Notes under the pieces: model-generated
What the model saw: only the letters and a program-made list of their open reading frames with translations
Database searches by the model: none
What the model was told of the DNA's origin: nothing
Part shown: positions 62,036 to 64,000 of the stretch, one piece after another
Layout: each line of letters starts with the position of its first letter
Position numbering within the stretch: position 1 is the first letter of the stretch
Program-made: the position numbers and the translations under genes
NCBI GenBank assembly: GCA_949316235.1
Contig: OX438748.1
Span: 29,196,836 to 29,260,835, forward strand
DNA from: Oegoconia quadripuncta
Taxonomy: Eukaryota; Arthropoda; Insecta; Lepidoptera; Autostichidae
DNA length: 64,000 nucleotides
Direction of reading: 5' to 3'

Positions 62036-63920
62036 GACAAAGTAAAATCAATTCCGAATTGAGAACCTCTTTCTTGAAGTCGATTAAAACACGGAAATAC
62101 CAGAACACACTCTATACTTCATAACTATGAAAGGTAGAAAATGTGTTCGTGGTCCGAACCGTGCGGGGAGGTGCCCAAAAGGCAGCATTACCTCGTTGAA
62201 TGGCAAGGCTAATTCGCTGTCCGCTTATGTTAGCTCACAATATCTGTGCTAGTATTTGTGTCACGACTACGAGTGACAAATAAAAGTTCCAAATCAAACA
62301 GCATCGGTAGCACGAACGTAAGGGAAGTAAACACCCAACCCCTCTGAGCAGCACCAGCCAATCAATATGCAAACACGATGGCACTCCACGTTACGCGCAT
62401 ACGTCATTCGGCTTGTCAATTTGTACTTGGGATATATGAGTGTTGTCGTTTTATATTAATATAGGTGTAAGTATAGTCGCTTTTTGTCCCATAGGGCTTT
62501 TAACCGTGACAAAATTAACATCGAAGTGGTTTTGTACACGTATTTAATAACCGGGGGTTTTCCCCTGATAATAATGTATTCAATGTGTCTATATGTCCAG
62601 GAGGCGTCAGTTGTCACAGAGTATAATTATGTCATAGTGGTAAATACATTATGGCGATAACTTCCCAGAATTCGTGCCTTATTAGCGACACTGTCGAATA
62701 GTGTAATAATACAATGTGTTTTTTTTTTTGCAAAATCAACGGGTTTGATTCCGGGATAGGAATATTGATTTTTCAAAAATCCAAATATGCAGGTTTAGTT
62801 TTCAGAAAAATTGGGCTAGATTTGAATACTTTTCGCTATTCCTCATATTTCCGGATTTGGTCATCCGGGTTCACTTGAAAATTCTCTCTGTGTACATGAC
62901 AGGGAGTGAATCCATCGGCGCTTGGAAATACTTCTGATGTTCTACCTAAGTTTAGGTGACGTCATGCGTAATAGTAATTGTCAGATTTGCCTTACAATGG
63001 AAAAATATCTTACAACTTTCTATCTCGTCTTCATATACATACATAATCGTCCAGTCAAGATATGCATATTTAGAGGTGTAACTTCCTATAATCTTAAAGG
63101 CCCCGATTTTTTGTACATAGACAGAGTATCTATCAGTGATATTGTAAAAAATATTTTCTAACGGATCAGGAGTTTGTCGGAGAATATACTTAATATTCTC
63201 CGACGCAATGTAATTCACAGTGGTAATTTTAATCATATAGTCTATATTTTATTACTAAATATGTATAACTAAAGCAAGCTACCGATTTGTTACAATTTTT
63301 TTTTATTATATCACTGACGGGTACTCTATCCATGTGCAAAAAATCACGGCCCTTAAAATTATACGAAGTTAAAAGTGTATCCTTACTGGACTACAAGTCA
63401 ACCTCATAAACCTTGTTAAAAAACTATAGCAAATGACAATACACCAAAAGAGGGGCCATAAACGATAGTAAACAAGCCATTTTTCACGCATCTAAGTGAA
63501 TGGAAACTACGGGTCCGACCGACGCTGCCCATTTCCTTCAAAATTGTGAAGGAAAGGTCCCGATCATCTGCACCGAAGTCACGATTTGTCTCCGGCGACT
63601 ACATTATCATTTGGAAGTGAAAACGAGTAACTGGAGAAAAATACGTTGTTTAAGACGACTTCCTTTACTTTTCCTTTCATTTAAACGACGAGAAATAGTC
63701 TACTTGGAAAGTACGATTTTGAATCAGCTTTCTTAAGCATTATGACTTTAACAAAGGAAGTAAGTGTAATTAACAACAGTTCAAAGTAAGATCAAGATGG
63801 CTGGCAATAATCTAACCATCAATTATAGAATTACATTCCATGAAGCCCCTTATCTGCTCTTTTCAACCGCCATTGTATTCAAATTACTAACAAAACAAAG
63901 CCATATGAAGTCTTTACCAA
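62036..63920. other. Mostly unassigned sequence
   Basis: One small perfect hairpin at 63176-63204 (GTCGGAGAATAT, loop ACTTA). TGACAGGGAGTGAATCCATC at about 62898 is a trace of repeat G. Frames of 79, 94 and 78 codons near 62922-63736 have no domain and are not called. Confidence 0.4.
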
Positions 63921-63924
63921 ATCT

Positions 63925-64000
63925 TCGGTCCACCTCGTGGGGGGCAAGCCCACGCTGCGTTTTCCGGTGCGTGGTCACCACTCGAGAACCTTTAACTACC
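63925..64000 (-). mobile_element. LINE-like end, cut by the window edge
   Basis: CCACCTCGTGGGGGGCAAGC, CCACGCTGCGTTTTCCGGTG and GTCACCACTCGAGAACC. The GGTC(T/A)CCACTCGAGAAC part also occurs at 18068, next to the LINE pol tail at 17757-18086. Confidence 0.6.

Overview
The window looks like nuclear DNA of a moth or butterfly (Lepidoptera). It is AT-rich, its few long open frames are transposon proteins, and it is packed with repeats I associate with lepidopteran genomes: tRNA-headed SINEs, 3' ends of Jockey/CR1/RTE-type LINEs, 5S-related SINE pieces, the repeat that starts GCGAAAGTTTGGATG and ends GCCGCGGGCGGAAAGCTA, and several short inverted-repeat elements. No host protein-coding gene can be called with confidence. 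It is best read as intergenic or large-intron sequence. Family names used below (SINE-A, SINE-B, SINE-C, MITE-1 to MITE-4, repeats D to H, K, M, V) are working labels for this window, not database names.

Layout. 0-8 kb: ordinary AT-rich DNA, a LINE pol fragment, SINE-B and SINE-A copies, an RTE-like fragment split by another LINE, then a nearly perfect 1.4-kb tandem duplication (4446-5849 and 5858-7261). 8-20 kb: SINEs and LINE 3' ends, an RTE fragment split by a GC-rich inverted-repeat element (13153-13604), a short MITE at 14.7 kb, and 5S-related SINE pieces at 17.2 and 18.8 kb. 20-34 kb: a GC-rich decayed LINE C-terminus, two head-to-head lepidopteran repeats (21.5-22.0 kb), many SINE-B and LINE-K copies, a perfect 33-bp-arm hairpin at the head of a SINE (26.3 kb), and a CpG-rich stretch at 28.06-28.44 kb ending in a strong splice-donor match. 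The last is the best candidate for a host promoter and untranslated first exon. 34-48 kb: more SINEs and MITEs and a complete mariner element at 41342-42631 with an uninterrupted DD34D transposase frame. 48-52 kb: a 5'-truncated CR1/Jockey-type LINE on the minus strand, with an intact reverse transcriptase domain but one frameshift upstream of it. 52-64 kb: dense SINE-B and LINE remnants, a third copy of palindromic MITE-1, two D-E repeat blocks in the same order, and a 1.14-kb element with long terminal inverted repeats (60120-61256) that encloses a LINE fragment.

The elements form no pathway. They are layers of insertion, and several relative ages can be read: SINE-B beside SINE-A, SINE-A inside repeat G, MITE-2 inside SINE-C, MITE-3 and LINE-J inside RTE fragments. 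The parts that could still act are the mariner transposase and, in trans, any LINE machinery serving the SINEs. Calls are by eye from sequence. Divergences, family names and insertion ages were not computed.
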